From contig NZ_JAJSOK010000057.1 of the NCBI RefSeq assembly GCF_021283305.1, positions 1-50,005 of the forward strand: a stretch of DNA of 50,005 nucleotides. Direction: 5' to 3'. The position numbers and the translations under genes are program-made. The stretch's first letter is position 1, and every line of letters starts with the position of its first letter. Below are positions 32,876 to 41,629 of this stretch, one piece after another. A model generated the notes under the pieces. The model was given only the letters and a program-made list of their open reading frames with translations. It was not told where the DNA came from and made no database searches. This DNA is from Pseudonocardia kujensis. GTDB taxonomy: Bacteria; Actinomycetota; Actinomycetes; Mycobacteriales; Pseudonocardiaceae.

Positions 32876-33313
32876 GTGTCGGCAGACCGTCCGATCGTCC
32901 TCGGCGTGCTGGTTTACGTCGTGATCGCCGCCGCGCCGACGCTCCTCATCTGGGCCGTGGCGCGGTTCCTGCCCGTACTGCTCGGGCTGCCCGACCTGCT
33001 GCACCGGCTCTTCCGGCGCGCGGGCCCGCCGCGCGCGACCGGGCAGTCCTTCGAGTCGCTGGTCGCCGACCTGCACCGGCTGCGCCGCGAGGTGTGCGGC
33101 CGGCAGCCGACCACCCACGTCCGCCGGGTCGCCCTGATGGCCGCCTACGACGACGTCCTCCACGATCTCTGCCGCGCCGTCGGCGTCGCGCGGCCGCCGC
33201 TGTGTGAGGTCCCCGAACGCGAGCGGCCCTTCGCCCGGCTGCAGACGGAGGCTGCGATCGAGGCGGCCGGCGTGGTGCTGGACCCGCCGGGCCGGGGCTC
33301 CACCGCCGCATGA
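32876..33313 (+). CDS. small membrane protein, function unknown
   Basis: A 145-residue protein with an N-terminal membrane span (IVLGVLVYVVIAAAPTLLIWAVARFLPVLLG, about 7-37) and a cytoplasmic helical remainder rich in Arg and Leu, including ESLVADLHRLRREVCGRQP and VRRVALMAAYDDVLHDLCRAVGV. The second part looks like a conserved actinobacterial region that could form a helical hairpin. The start is a GTG at 32876 with a weak ribosome site. No function is inferred. Confidence 0.72.
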   Translation: MSADRPIVLGVLVYVVIAAAPTLLIWAVARFLPVLLGLPDLLHRLFRRAGPPRATGQSFESLVADLHRLRREVCGRQPTTHVRRVALMAAYDDVLHDLCRAVGVARPPLCEVPERERPFARLQTEAAIEAAGVVLDPPGRGSTAA

Positions 33314-33423
33314 CGCGCCGCTCGCGCCGGTCTGGGTAAAGTCGTCTTTACCGAGCGGGAACCGATCGGCTCCCGCCGGCGTTGACCACGTAGCGCGGCG
33401 AGACACGCGACGAGGAGGAACCG

Positions 33424-34242
33424 GTGCGCACCACCAGCAATCCGGCGTTCCGCAACCTGCCCACGGGGCAGGGCGGCTACGCCACGTTCGACCGCCAGGG
33501 CGGCGGCATGATGGGCGGCGGGGCCGCCTACGCCGACTCCCAGGCCGCGCGCGCCGGGTTCGGCCGAGCGGGCGCCGGCGAGCGGCCGCTGACCGTCGAC
33601 GACGTGGTGATCAAGACCGCGATCACGGGTGGCGTGGCGCTGGTCGCGGGCATCCTGACGGCCTGGTCCGGCCTGTTCGGCCTGGCGCTCCCGGCGATCA
33701 TCGTCGGCTTCGTCGTGTCGCTGATCGTGATCTTCAAGCAGAGCACGAACCCGTTCCTGGTGTTGCTGTACTCGGCGTCGATGGGTGTCGCGCTCGGCGC
33801 GCTCACCGGCGCGCTCGAGTTCTCCGGCACGAACTTCCAGGGCATCGGCTTCCAGGCGATCGTGGGCACCGCCGGCGTGTTCGTCGGCATGCTGATCGTC
33901 TACAAGACCGGCGCCGTTCGGGTCACGCCCAAGTTCACGAAGTGGCTGATGGGCGCCTCGATCGGCGTCGTGATCCTGATGCTGGCCAACCTGGTCGTCG
34001 GTTTCTTCACCGAGGGCGGTCTGGGCCTGCGCGACGGGTCACCGCTGGCGTACCTGTTCAGCATCGTCTGCATCGGCGTGGCCGCCTTCAGCCTGATGCT
34101 GGACTTCGACATGGCCGACCGGGCGGTGAAGGAGGGCGCACCGGCGAAGTTCTCCTGGTACATCGCCTTCGGCCTGATGACCACGCTGGTCTGGCTGTAC
34201 ATCGAGATCCTGCGGCTGCTGAGCTACCTGCGGCAGGACTAG
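33424..34242 (+). CDS. Bax inhibitor-1/YccA-family membrane protein
   Basis: A 272-residue integral membrane protein. A Gly-rich cytoplasmic N-terminus of about 60 residues (GGGMMGGGAAYADSQAARAG) comes first, then about seven hydrophobic spans. Typical BI-1/YccA features are FKQSTNPFLVLLYSASMGVALG and, near the C-terminus, FSLMLDFDMADRAVKEGAP, which carries the conserved acidic pair. Family members act as pH-sensitive Ca leak channels in some bacteria. The GTG start has GAGGAGG five to six bases upstream. Confidence 0.92.
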   Translation: MRTTSNPAFRNLPTGQGGYATFDRQGGGMMGGGAAYADSQAARAGFGRAGAGERPLTVDDVVIKTAITGGVALVAGILTAWSGLFGLALPAIIVGFVVSLIVIFKQSTNPFLVLLYSASMGVALGALTGALEFSGTNFQGIGFQAIVGTAGVFVGMLIVYKTGAVRVTPKFTKWLMGASIGVVILMLANLVVGFFTEGGLGLRDGSPLAYLFSIVCIGVAAFSLMLDFDMADRAVKEGAPAKFSWYIAFGLMTTLVWLYIEILRLLSYLRQD

Positions 34243-34410
34243 TCGGGCCGCACCGCCGGACCGCCCGGGTCGTCCCCGGGTGACGGCCGGGGTCCCCCTC
34301 CACCCGGCCGGGTGGGCGCCGCGGACGGGCCTTCGGGCCGGCCCGCGGCGCTCCCGCGTTCCCGGGCCTTCCTGACGGGAGCTGTCAGGGATCCGCGGGA
34401 CGCTCGTGTC

Positions 34411-34866
34411 ATGGCCTCCTGGAAGGACGTCGAGGAGCAGGCTCCCGAGCTGGCGGCGCGTGCCCGCCGGCTCTTCGACGCGCACACGCACAAGACCATC
34501 GCCACGCTGCGGGCGGACGGCGCGCCGCGGATCTCCGGCATCGAGGCGCAGTTCGAGGCGGGCGAGCTGACGTTCGGGTCGATGCCGGCCTCGCGCAAGG
34601 GCGCGGACCTGCGCCGCGACCCGCGGTTCGCCCTGCACAGCACGTCCGTGGACCCGCCCGAGGGCGCCCCGGCGGACTGGGAGGGCGACGCCAAGATCGC
34701 GGGGCGCGCCGTGCCGGCCGGCCCGCTGAGCGGTGAGGCCGAGGGCGACGCCTTCCGCGCCGACGTCACCGAGGTCGTGGTGACCTGCCTCAACGAGGCG
34801 GCGGACCGGCTCGTCGTCGAGTACTGGCGGGAGGGCTCCGGGGTCCGGCGCGTCGAGCGCGAGTGA
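34411..34866 (+). CDS. pyridoxamine 5'-phosphate oxidase-related (F420/FMN split-barrel) protein
   Basis: A 151-residue protein with the FMN/F420-binding split-barrel fold: HKTIATLRADGAPRISGIEA, GELTFGSMPASRKGADLRRD, RFALHSTSVDPP. Such proteins bind FMN, F420 or haem and reduce small substrates; in actinobacteria F420 is likely. The ATG at 34411 is used; upstream codons to 34312 do not look like coding sequence. It converges on the sigma factor gene across a 17-bp hairpin. Confidence 0.85.
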   Translation: MASWKDVEEQAPELAARARRLFDAHTHKTIATLRADGAPRISGIEAQFEAGELTFGSMPASRKGADLRRDPRFALHSTSVDPPEGAPADWEGDAKIAGRAVPAGPLSGEAEGDAFRADVTEVVVTCLNEAADRLVVEYWREGSGVRRVERE

Positions 34867-34885
34867 GGACGCCGACGGGTTCCGG

Positions 34886-34924
34886 GCGCGGTGTCGTGCG
34901 GCCGGCTGCCGCACGACACCGCGC
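34886..34924. terminator. 17-bp perfect hairpin between convergent genes
   Basis: Arms 34886-34902 and 34908-34924 are fully complementary with a 5-base loop. It sits between the PNPOx-like stop and the sigma factor stop, and would serve as a bidirectional terminator. It is the strongest hairpin noticed in the window. Confidence 0.75.
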
Positions 34925-35578
34925 TCACCCCTCGTTCAGCCAGGTCCTGAGTTTCGCGAGGGCGCGGTGCTGCGCCACCCGCACCGCGCCGGGCGTCGAG
35001 CCGACGGCCACGGCGGTCTCCTCCGCGGTCAGCTCGCCGAGCACGCGGAGCACCACGATCTCCCGCTGTTGCGCCGGCAACCTGTCGATCAGCGCCATCA
35101 GCTCGGTCATCTGCGCGGAGCCGACGGCGGCGGCCTCCGGGCCGGCCCGCACGTCCGTGGACTCCGGCACGTCGTCGAACGGGTCCGAGCGGTCCCGGGC
35201 GGCCGAGCGGTAGGCGTCGGCGACCTTGTTGCGCGCAATGCCGTACGCGAAGGCCATGAACGGCGTCTCCATGTCCCGGTAGCGCGGCAGGGCGGCGCAG
35301 AGCGCGATCACCACCTCCTGGGCGACGTCGTCGGGGGTCGCGAGCCCCGGCGCCCGGTTCCCGAGCCGGCCCTGGCAGTAGCGGACCAGCAGCGGGCTCG
35401 CGGCGCGCAGCAGGGCGTCCAGGGCGCGGCGGTCGCCGTTCGCCGCGAACCGGGCGAGCTCCGTGAGGCGCGCGTCGAGATCGGCGGCCTGGTCGGTGCG
35501 CCGACGGCCGGGGTGCCGGGACGGGGTCCAGGACCCGCGCCCGCCCTCCCCGCGGGACTCGCCCTCGCCCGCGTACAC
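34925..35578 (-). CDS. ECF-type RNA polymerase sigma factor (SigD/ShbA-like)
   Basis: A 217-residue group 4-like sigma factor. Region 2 is seen in LATPDDVAQEVVIALCAALPRYR, with FMAFAYGIARNKVADAYRSAARDRSD as the -10-binding helix. Region 4 is IDRLPAQQREIVVLRVLGELTAEETAVAVGSTPGAVRVAQHRALAKL, the -35-binding helix-turn-helix. The segment matches the SigD/ShbA group, which in actinobacteria drives housekeeping-sigma or stress expression. The start at the GTG 35578 is preferred over 35614 because GAGGAGG lies ten bases before it. No anti-sigma gene adjoins it. It is divergent from the STAND gene across a 385-bp gap. Confidence 0.85.
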   Translation of the reverse strand: MYAGEGESRGEGGRGSWTPSRHPGRRRTDQAADLDARLTELARFAANGDRRALDALLRAASPLLVRYCQGRLGNRAPGLATPDDVAQEVVIALCAALPRYRDMETPFMAFAYGIARNKVADAYRSAARDRSDPFDDVPESTDVRAGPEAAAVGSAQMTELMALIDRLPAQQREIVVLRVLGELTAEETAVAVGSTPGAVRVAQHRALAKLRTWLNEG

Positions 35579-35963
35579 CCGACGCCTGCCTCCTCGGACC
35601 TGGGACGGGGGCACGGGACGGGAGGCCCCGCGGCGCCCGGCGGTGGTGGGCGCCGCGGGTGCTCGTGGCCGGGCCTCCGGGCCCGGGCGGGGAGCGCGGC
35701 GACGGCGAGCGGCGGCGGCGTGCCCCTCCGGCCGCCACCCGCGTCGGGACCCCGGAATCTAGTCCGAACGGACGGCCTCCGTGCTCCGGAGGGACGCGGC
35801 ATGGTGGTGTTCGTACAACTTCGTACAGTCCCGTACAGCCGGGCCGGGCGCTGAAGTCGGCATCCGGCACCGGTGCCGGACGACGCACGCGAGCGTCGCG
35901 CCGCCCTATCCTCCCGGTACCGGGGGACGGTCCCCGGGTGCGGGCGTCGGGGGGTGCCGGGGG
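35579..35963. promoter_or_regulatory. divergent promoter region between sigma and STAND genes with phased CGTACA repeats
   Basis: Within these 385 bases CGTACA occurs at 35812, 35822 and 35832, spaced exactly 10 bp apart and so on one face of the helix. A 5-bp inverted repeat (GTCCG-AA-CGGAC) lies at 35762-35773. A 17-codon open frame (35801-35854) spans the repeats. The site may bind a regulator of one or both genes. No promoter elements were firmly placed. Confidence 0.5.
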
Positions 35964-37685
35964 ATGCCGCCGCAGCAGGCCGGCGATCCGGACGCGGTCG
36001 CCGACCGGTCCGGGCTGGCCGAGCAGCTGGGCCGGATGAAGGACGCGACCGGGCTGAGCTTCCGCGCGCTCGCGAAGCGCACGCAGGAGTCCGGCGTGCC
36101 GCTGCTGCCGTTCACCACCTTCCGGGACTACGTGCAGGGCCGGTCCCTGCCATCGCCGGTCCGGCTCGACGCGCTCCTCACCGCGTTCGGCGTCGCCACC
36201 GACGACCCGGTGCGCGAGCGCTGGCGGGCGGCCCTGCGGCGGGCGGCGGTTGCGCCCGCGAAGCCACCGCCCGGGCCGCACCCCTATCCCGGTGCCGCGC
36301 CGGTCCAGGGGGTGCTGCCCGGCCGGGCGCCCCTGGTGGCGGAGGTCGTCGGACGGGTCCGGGCCGCGCGGACCGCGGGCGGGGTCGTCGTGGTGACCGG
36401 GCCGTCCGGGGCAGGGACGAGCTCCCTGCTGCACGCCGGGGCGCTCCCGGCGCTCGACGACGTCGTGACCCTCCCGCCGGGCACCGCACGCACGGCCCTG
36501 CCCGGCACGGCGGGCACCGTGCTGGTCGACGACGTCCACCGCGCCGCCGAGGTCGCCGCGTTGCGGGACGCGCTCGGTGCCGTGCCGCCCGGGCGGGTCG
36601 TGCTGCTCGGGATCCGCGAGGACGTCCTCCCGGGGCTCGGCGGGCTCCGGGCGGACCTGGTGCGCGTGCCCGCGATGTCCGCGGGGCAGTTGCGCGACGT
36701 CGTCACGGTGCCCGCCCTCGCGGCCGGGTTCCCCACCGCCGACGGGCTGGCGGAGCTCGCCCTGGGGGAGCTCGAGGTCCCGCCGGGGGCGGCGTCGTCG
36801 CCGCCGGGGGCGTTGCCCCTGCTCGCGCTGGCGCTGGCGGCGACGTGGGAGCGGGCCGCCGCGGTGGGCGGGCCGGGCATCACGATCGCGCACTACTGCG
36901 AGGCCGGCGGGGTGTACGGGGCGGTCGAGCGCGCGGCGGAGGCGGCCTACGCGGCCCTCCCGCCGTCGCGGCAGGCGCTGGTCCGCCCCCTGCTGCTGCG
37001 GCTCGTGCGGGTGCCGGGCCCGGCGGGCGTCGCCGACCCCGTGCGCCGGCGCATCCGCCGCTTCGGGCTCACCCACGGGCTCGACGCCGGAGCCGCCGCG
37101 GAGACCGACGCCGCCGTGGACGCCCTGGTCGCGGCCCGGATCCTGGTCGCCGGGGAGGGCACGCTCGAGCTCGCCCACGACATCGTGCTGCGGGCGTGGC
37201 CGCGGCTGGCCGGCTGGGTGCGCGACGACCGCGAGCTCCGGCCCGTCCGGGGCACCGTGACCGACGGCGTGCGGATCTGGCACGACAGCGGGCAGGAGGA
37301 GGGCACCCTCCTGCGCGGACGTGTGCTGGCGGAGGCGGAGGCCTTCGCGGCCGCGGAGCCGGACGAGCTCTACCCGCTCGAGCACGAGTTCCTGGCCGCG
37401 AGCCGGCGACGGGAGGATGCGGCCGGGTCCGGCCGCACCCGCCGGCTGCAGGTCGCGATCGCGGTGCTCGCCGTGCTGCTGGTGGTGGCCGTGGCGGCCA
37501 CCGCCTACGCCCTCACCCGCGTCCCGGCCGACCCGAGCGGGCACGGCGGCGCACCGACGGGCACGGGCGGGGTACTGGCGGCCGGGCCGGAGGCGGGCGC
37601 CCCGCCGCCCCGACCATCGGGCACGATGACGGCATGCGCTACGCCGAGCACATCTCCGACCTCGTCGGGAACACCCCGCTGGTGA
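35964..37685 (+). CDS. STAND-type NTPase-like protein with HTH N-terminus, degenerate Walker A, C-terminal region lost
   Basis: A 573-residue protein. The N-terminus is an HTH-like domain (about 15-90: GLSFRALAKRTQESGVPLLP, FTTFRDYVQGRSLPSPVRLD). A STAND NTPase-like region follows. Its P-loop reads TGPSGAGTSSLLHAG near residue 145, where the usual GK[ST] is GTS, so the ATP-binding lysine is missing. The Walker B-like part is TVLVDDVHRA. A membrane span (about 494-516) follows, and the frame then overlaps the cbs start by 52 bp. Many proteins of this type carry WD40 or other repeats after the NTPase; none remains here. The last 17 residues read cbs out of frame, so the C-terminus looks lost. 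Confidence 0.75.
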   Translation: MPPQQAGDPDAVADRSGLAEQLGRMKDATGLSFRALAKRTQESGVPLLPFTTFRDYVQGRSLPSPVRLDALLTAFGVATDDPVRERWRAALRRAAVAPAKPPPGPHPYPGAAPVQGVLPGRAPLVAEVVGRVRAARTAGGVVVVTGPSGAGTSSLLHAGALPALDDVVTLPPGTARTALPGTAGTVLVDDVHRAAEVAALRDALGAVPPGRVVLLGIREDVLPGLGGLRADLVRVPAMSAGQLRDVVTVPALAAGFPTADGLAELALGELEVPPGAASSPPGALPLLALALAATWERAAAVGGPGITIAHYCEAGGVYGAVERAAEAAYAALPPSRQALVRPLLLRLVRVPGPAGVADPVRRRIRRFGLTHGLDAGAAAETDAAVDALVAARILVAGEGTLELAHDIVLRAWPRLAGWVRDDRELRPVRGTVTDGVRIWHDSGQEEGTLLRGRVLAEAEAFAAAEPDELYPLEHEFLAASRRREDAAGSGRTRRLQVAIAVLAVLLVVAVAATAYALTRVPADPSGHGGAPTGTGGVLAAGPEAGAPPPRPSGTMTACATPSTSPTSSGTPRW

Positions 37686-38995
37686 AGCTGGGCGGCATCG
37701 CCGAGGGCCTGTCCCCGCTGGTCCTGGCGAAGGTCGAGTACATGAACCCCGGCGGCAGCGTGAAGGACCGCATCGCGCTGAAGATGGTCGACGCGGCCGA
37801 GGCCTCCGGCGAGCTGCGCCCCGGCGGCACGATCGTGGAGCCGACCTCGGGCAACACCGGCATCGGGCTGGCCATGATCGCCCAGCGCCGCGGCTACCGG
37901 TGCGTGTTCGTGTGCCCGGACAAGGTCGGCGAGGACAAGCGCAACGTGCTCAAGGCGTACGGCGCGGAGGTCGTCGTCTGCCCCACCGCGGTCGACCCCG
38001 ACCATCCCGACTCGTACTACTCGACGTCGGACCGGCTCGTCCAGGAGATCGAGGGCGCCTGGAAGCCGAACCAGTACGCCAACAAGAACAACCCCGCGTC
38101 GCACTACGAGGCCACGGGGCCCGAGATCTGGGAGCAGACCGAGGGCCGGATCACGCACTTCGTGGCCGGCATCGGCACCGGCGGCACGATCTCCGGCACC
38201 GGCCGGTACCTCAAGGAGATCTCCGGCGGACGGGTGCGGGTCGTCGGCGCCGACCCGGAGGGCTCGGTGTACTCGGGCGGGAGCGGACGGCCCTACCTGG
38301 TCGAGGGCGTCGGCGAGGACTTCTGGCCGACCACCTACGACAAGGAGGTCTGTGACGAGATCGTCGCGGTCTCCGACGCCGACTCCTTCCACATGACCCG
38401 CCGGCTCGCCCGCGAGGAGGCGCTGCTGGTGGGCGGCTCCTGCGGGATGGCCGTGGTCGCGGCGCTGCGGGTGGCTGAGACCGCCCCGCCGGACGCGGTG
38501 ATCGTCGTCCTGCTGCCCGACGGCGGCCGCGGCTACCTCGGCAAGGTCTTCAACGACGCCTGGATGGCGAGCTACGGGTTCCTCCCGCCCAGCGCGGGCG
38601 CCACCGTGGGCGACGTGCTGCGGCGCAAGGACGGCACGCTGCCCGCCCTGGTCCACGCGCACCCCAACGAGACGGTCGCCGACGCCGTGCACTACCTGCG
38701 GGAGTTCCACGTCTCGCAGATGCCGGTGGTGCGCGCCGAGCCGCCGGTGATGGCGGCCGAGGTCGTCGGCTCGGTGGTCGAGCGGGACATCCTCGACCTG
38801 CTGTTCACCAACCGCGCCAAGCTCTCCGACCGGCTCGACCAGCACATGTCCCCGCCGCTGCCGACGATCGGCGCGGGCGAGCCGCTGGAGACCGCGATGG
38901 GCGCCTTCGCCACCGCCGACGGGGCGCTGGTGCTCGTCGACGGCAAGCCCGCCGGGGTCGTCACCCGCTCGGACGTCCTGGCCTTCCTCGGCTGA
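37634..38995 (+). CDS. cbs: cystathionine beta-synthase
   Basis: A 453-residue PLP enzyme of the reverse transsulfuration pathway that joins homocysteine and serine to cystathionine. The PLP lysine lies in NPGGSVKDRIA near residue 42, and the phosphate and substrate loops are EPTSGNTGIGLAM and GIGTGGTISGTGRYL. The C-terminal third holds two CBS domains (near 335-450), with TVGDVLRRKDGTLPALVHAH and VVERDILDLLF. This two-domain form matches mycobacterial Cbs. The ATG at 37634 overlaps the STAND frame. metB follows after one inserted gene, as in Rv1077-Rv1079. Confidence 0.95.
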   Translation: MRYAEHISDLVGNTPLVKLGGIAEGLSPLVLAKVEYMNPGGSVKDRIALKMVDAAEASGELRPGGTIVEPTSGNTGIGLAMIAQRRGYRCVFVCPDKVGEDKRNVLKAYGAEVVVCPTAVDPDHPDSYYSTSDRLVQEIEGAWKPNQYANKNNPASHYEATGPEIWEQTEGRITHFVAGIGTGGTISGTGRYLKEISGGRVRVVGADPEGSVYSGGSGRPYLVEGVGEDFWPTTYDKEVCDEIVAVSDADSFHMTRRLAREEALLVGGSCGMAVVAALRVAETAPPDAVIVVLLPDGGRGYLGKVFNDAWMASYGFLPPSAGATVGDVLRRKDGTLPALVHAHPNETVADAVHYLREFHVSQMPVVRAEPPVMAAEVVGSVVERDILDLLFTNRAKLSDRLDQHMSPPLPTIGAGEPLETAMGAFATADGALVLVDGKPAGVVTRSDVLAFLG

Positions 38996-39063
38996 CCCGG
39001 GAGTGGCGAGGGTCGCCCGCCGCTCACAGGGGTCCCTCAGCCGGCGCGGCTACCGTCGGGGCC

Positions 39064-40011
39064 ATGCGGAGATCACTGCTCGCGACCGTGGTCGGCGCGG
39101 GCGCCGCCGCCGTCGTCCTGCCGGACCGGCTCGGCCTCGACCGGCGGCACCCCTTCACCGCGCTCGGGGCGCTGCGCCCGCACACCACGGCCGCGGCGGC
39201 CGTCGCGGCGGGCGTGCTCGCGGTGGGCCGGCCCACCCGCCCGGCCGGACTCGCCGTGGGCGCCGTCGCGCTCGCCGCCGCGGCGGGCCTGCTCCGCCGG
39301 GTCGTACCGCGCCGCCGGCCGTCCGGGACCGCGGACCTCACCGTCCTGGCCGCGAACGTCTGGGACGGCAGGGCCGACGCGGGTGCGCTCGCCGCCCTGA
39401 TCGCCCGCGAGCGCCCGGACCTGGTCTCGCTGCCGGAGTCGGGCCGCGAGTACCGCGACAAGCTCATGCCGCTGCTCGACGGCCTCGGCTACCGCTCCTG
39501 GGTCTCCACCGAGCCCGGCAAGCCCGACGGCTGGTCGGTCACGATGCTGGTCTCCGAGCGGCTGGGCGACGTGGAGGTCGGGTCCGGTCCGGAGCTGCGC
39601 CGCCAGCACCTCTGGGCGCGCGGCGGGCTGCTCGGCCCGCGCCGCTTCCACGCCGTGCACCCGCAGGCGCCGATGGCCCGCTGGCAGGCCCGCGTGTGGT
39701 CCCGGGACATGGACAGCATCGCCCGATGGTGTGCCGCGCTGCCCGCACCGATCGTCGCCGGCGACTTCAACGCCACCCTCGACCACGGCCCGCTGCGCCG
39801 GGCACTGATCGGGGTGCGGGACGCCGCCGAGGGCACCGGCAGGGGTCTGACCGGCACGTACCACGCGGCGCTGCCCCGGTGGGCCGGCATCCGGATCGAC
39901 CACGTGCTGGTGCCCCGGGAGGCCCGCACGACCCGTTACGACGTCGTCGACCTCCCGGGCACGGACCATCGGGCGGTCCTGGTGGGGATGCAGTTGCCGG
40001 GGGCCGCGTAG
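39064..40011 (+). CDS. endonuclease/exonuclease/phosphatase family protein, membrane-anchored
   Basis: A 315-residue protein. Three hydrophobic stretches in the first 85 residues anchor it, and the EEP catalytic domain follows. Metal and catalytic residues are seen in LAANVWDG, LPESGREYRD, GDFNATLDH, IDHVLVP and GTDHRAVLV. This family hydrolyses phosphodiesters of nucleic acids, lipids or inositol phosphates; the outward-facing domain suggests an extracytoplasmic role. It is inserted between cbs and metB and lies ten bases before metB, so it may be co-transcribed. Confidence 0.85.
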   Translation: MRRSLLATVVGAGAAAVVLPDRLGLDRRHPFTALGALRPHTTAAAAVAAGVLAVGRPTRPAGLAVGAVALAAAAGLLRRVVPRRRPSGTADLTVLAANVWDGRADAGALAALIARERPDLVSLPESGREYRDKLMPLLDGLGYRSWVSTEPGKPDGWSVTMLVSERLGDVEVGSGPELRRQHLWARGGLLGPRRFHAVHPQAPMARWQARVWSRDMDSIARWCAALPAPIVAGDFNATLDHGPLRRALIGVRDAAEGTGRGLTGTYHAALPRWAGIRIDHVLVPREARTTRYDVVDLPGTDHRAVLVGMQLPGAA

Positions 40012-40021
40012 CCTCGCCGCC

Positions 40022-41170
40022 ATGCGCGGCTTCTCCACCCGGGCCATCCACGCCGGCCAGGACCCCGACCCGACCACGGGCGCGGTGATCGTGCCGATCC
40101 ACCCCAGCTCGACCTTCGCCCAGGACGGCGTCGGCGGGCTGCGCGGCGGGTACGAGTACTCCCGCTCCGCGAACCCCACCCGCACCGCGCTGCAGGAGTG
40201 TCTGGCGGCGCTGGAGGGCGGGCGGCACGGCTTCGCGTTCGGCTCCGGAATGGGCGCCTCGGACGTCCTCCTGCGCGTGCTGCTCGGGCCGGGCGACCAC
40301 CTCGTCATCCCGCACGACGCCTACGGCGGCACCTTCCGCCTGGTCGACAAGGTGCTCGCGCAGTGGGGCGTGGAGTACTCGACCGTCGACCTCGCCGACG
40401 TCGACGCGCTGCGGGCCGCCCTGCGCCCGACCACGAAGGTCGTCTGGTGCGAGACCCCGACGAACCCGCTGCTCGGGATCGCCGACATCGCGGCCCTGGC
40501 CGAGGTGACCCGCCCGGCCGGCGCCCGGCTCGTCGTCGACAACACCTTCGCCTCGCCCTACCTGCAGCAGCCCCTGGCCCTCGGCGCGGACGTGGTGCTG
40601 CACTCCACGACCAAGTACGTCGGCGGCCACTCGGACGTCGTCGGCGGCGCGCTTGTGCTCGACGACGACGAGCTCGCCGAGCGGCTCCGGTTCACCCAGA
40701 ACTCCGTCGGCTCGGTGCCCGGTCCGTTCGACGCCTGGCTGACCCTGCGGGGCGCCAAGACGCTCGCGGTGCGGATGGAGCGGCACAGCGACAACGCCGA
40801 GCGGATCGCCGACGCCCTGGCCGCACACCCCGCCGTCGCGCAGGTCCTCTACCCGGGCCTGCCCGGCCATCCCGGCCACGAGGTCGCCGCGAAGCAGATG
40901 CGCCGCTTCGGCGGCATGGTGTCCTTCCTGGTCGCGGGCGGGAAGGAGGCGGCGCTGAAGGTCTGTGCCTCCACGCGGCTGTTCACGCTGGCCGAGTCCC
41001 TCGGTGGTGTGGAGTCGCTGATCGAGCACCCGGGCCAGATGACGCACGCCTCCGCCGCGGGCTCGGCGCTCGAGGTGCCGGACTCCCTGGTCCGCCTCTC
41101 GGTGGGCATCGAGGACGCCGAGGACCTGGTCGAGGACCTGCGCACCGCACTCGACGCGGCCGCGTCCTGA
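40022..41170 (+). CDS. metB: cystathionine gamma-synthase/lyase (MetB-type)
   Basis: A 382-residue PLP enzyme of Cys/Met metabolism. It opens with GFSTRAIHAGQDPDPTTGAV. YSRSANPTRTALQECLAALE, the PLP Lys in LHSTTKYVGGHSDVVGG (about 200) and FTLAESLGGVESLIEHP are all standard. It makes cystathionine from a homoserine ester and cysteine, or cleaves it; distinction between synthase and lyase is not secure from sequence alone. Position after cbs fits the transsulfuration pathway. The ATG at 40022 is ten bases after the preceding stop. Confidence 0.93.
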   Translation: MRGFSTRAIHAGQDPDPTTGAVIVPIHPSSTFAQDGVGGLRGGYEYSRSANPTRTALQECLAALEGGRHGFAFGSGMGASDVLLRVLLGPGDHLVIPHDAYGGTFRLVDKVLAQWGVEYSTVDLADVDALRAALRPTTKVVWCETPTNPLLGIADIAALAEVTRPAGARLVVDNTFASPYLQQPLALGADVVLHSTTKYVGGHSDVVGGALVLDDDELAERLRFTQNSVGSVPGPFDAWLTLRGAKTLAVRMERHSDNAERIADALAAHPAVAQVLYPGLPGHPGHEVAAKQMRRFGGMVSFLVAGGKEAALKVCASTRLFTLAESLGGVESLIEHPGQMTHASAAGSALEVPDSLVRLSVGIEDAEDLVEDLRTALDAAAS

Positions 41171-41216
41171 GGCCGGTCTCCCCACGGCACTCGTGCCCGC
41201 CGTGAACGTCGAGGGT

Positions 41217-41239
41217 CCGACCCGGTCTCATGGGGTCGG
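41217..41239. terminator. hairpin between metB and the small exported protein
   Basis: A 7-bp stem (CCGACCC/GGGTCGG) with a 9-base loop lies in the 129-base gap between metB and the convergent small gene. It would end metB transcripts and possibly both. Confidence 0.4.
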
Positions 41240-41299
41240 GCCGCCGTACGTGCGGCCCTCGGGGCCGGCCGGCCCGCTCCCTGGCCCACGAGGCGTCTC

Positions 41300-41566
41300 C
41301 TACGAGCGCGGGGGCACCGGGACCGACGGGGCGACCGGCGTCGGGGCCGAGGGGGCGGCGGGGACGACGAGGTCGTCGGGGGAGAGGCAGCCGCCGACCA
41401 GCTCGTAGCCGCCCTGGACGGCGACGTAGTGGCCCGGGTCGGTGCAGCCCGCCTGCTCCACGGTGACGATCGCGAGGGTGCCGAGCACCACGGCGGCGAG
41501 CAGCGGCACGGCCGCGCGGGCGCCCTTCGGCCCGCTGTTCGGCCGGCGTCCCACCCCGCCCCGCAT
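41300..41566 (-). CDS. small exported or membrane-anchored protein
   Basis: An 88-residue protein. A basic N-terminus precedes one hydrophobic segment (AAVPLLAAVVLGTLAIVTV, about 18-36), then a short domain with two Cys residues (GCTDPGHYVAVQGGYELVGGC, split here as one stretch of 21 spanning about 40-60) and a Pro/Ala-rich tail. The ATG at 41566 has GGGGAGG five bases upstream. It is divergent from ilvA. The two cysteines could form a disulfide outside the membrane. I do not recognise the family. Confidence 0.7.
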   Translation of the reverse strand: MRGGVGRRPNSGPKGARAAVPLLAAVVLGTLAIVTVEQAGCTDPGHYVAVQGGYELVGGCLSPDDLVVPAAPSAPTPVAPSVPVPPRS

Positions 41567-41629
41567 CGTGCCTCCCCCGCTGGAACCGCCCGTTCGCGAG
41601 GCTACCGGGCCCGGTGGCACGATGCGGGG

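Noticed and set aside
35801..35854. A 17-codon frame (MVVFVQLRTVPYSRAGR) in the sigma-STAND gap
   Set aside because: It is as easily explained by the phased CGTACA repeats; no ribosome site.
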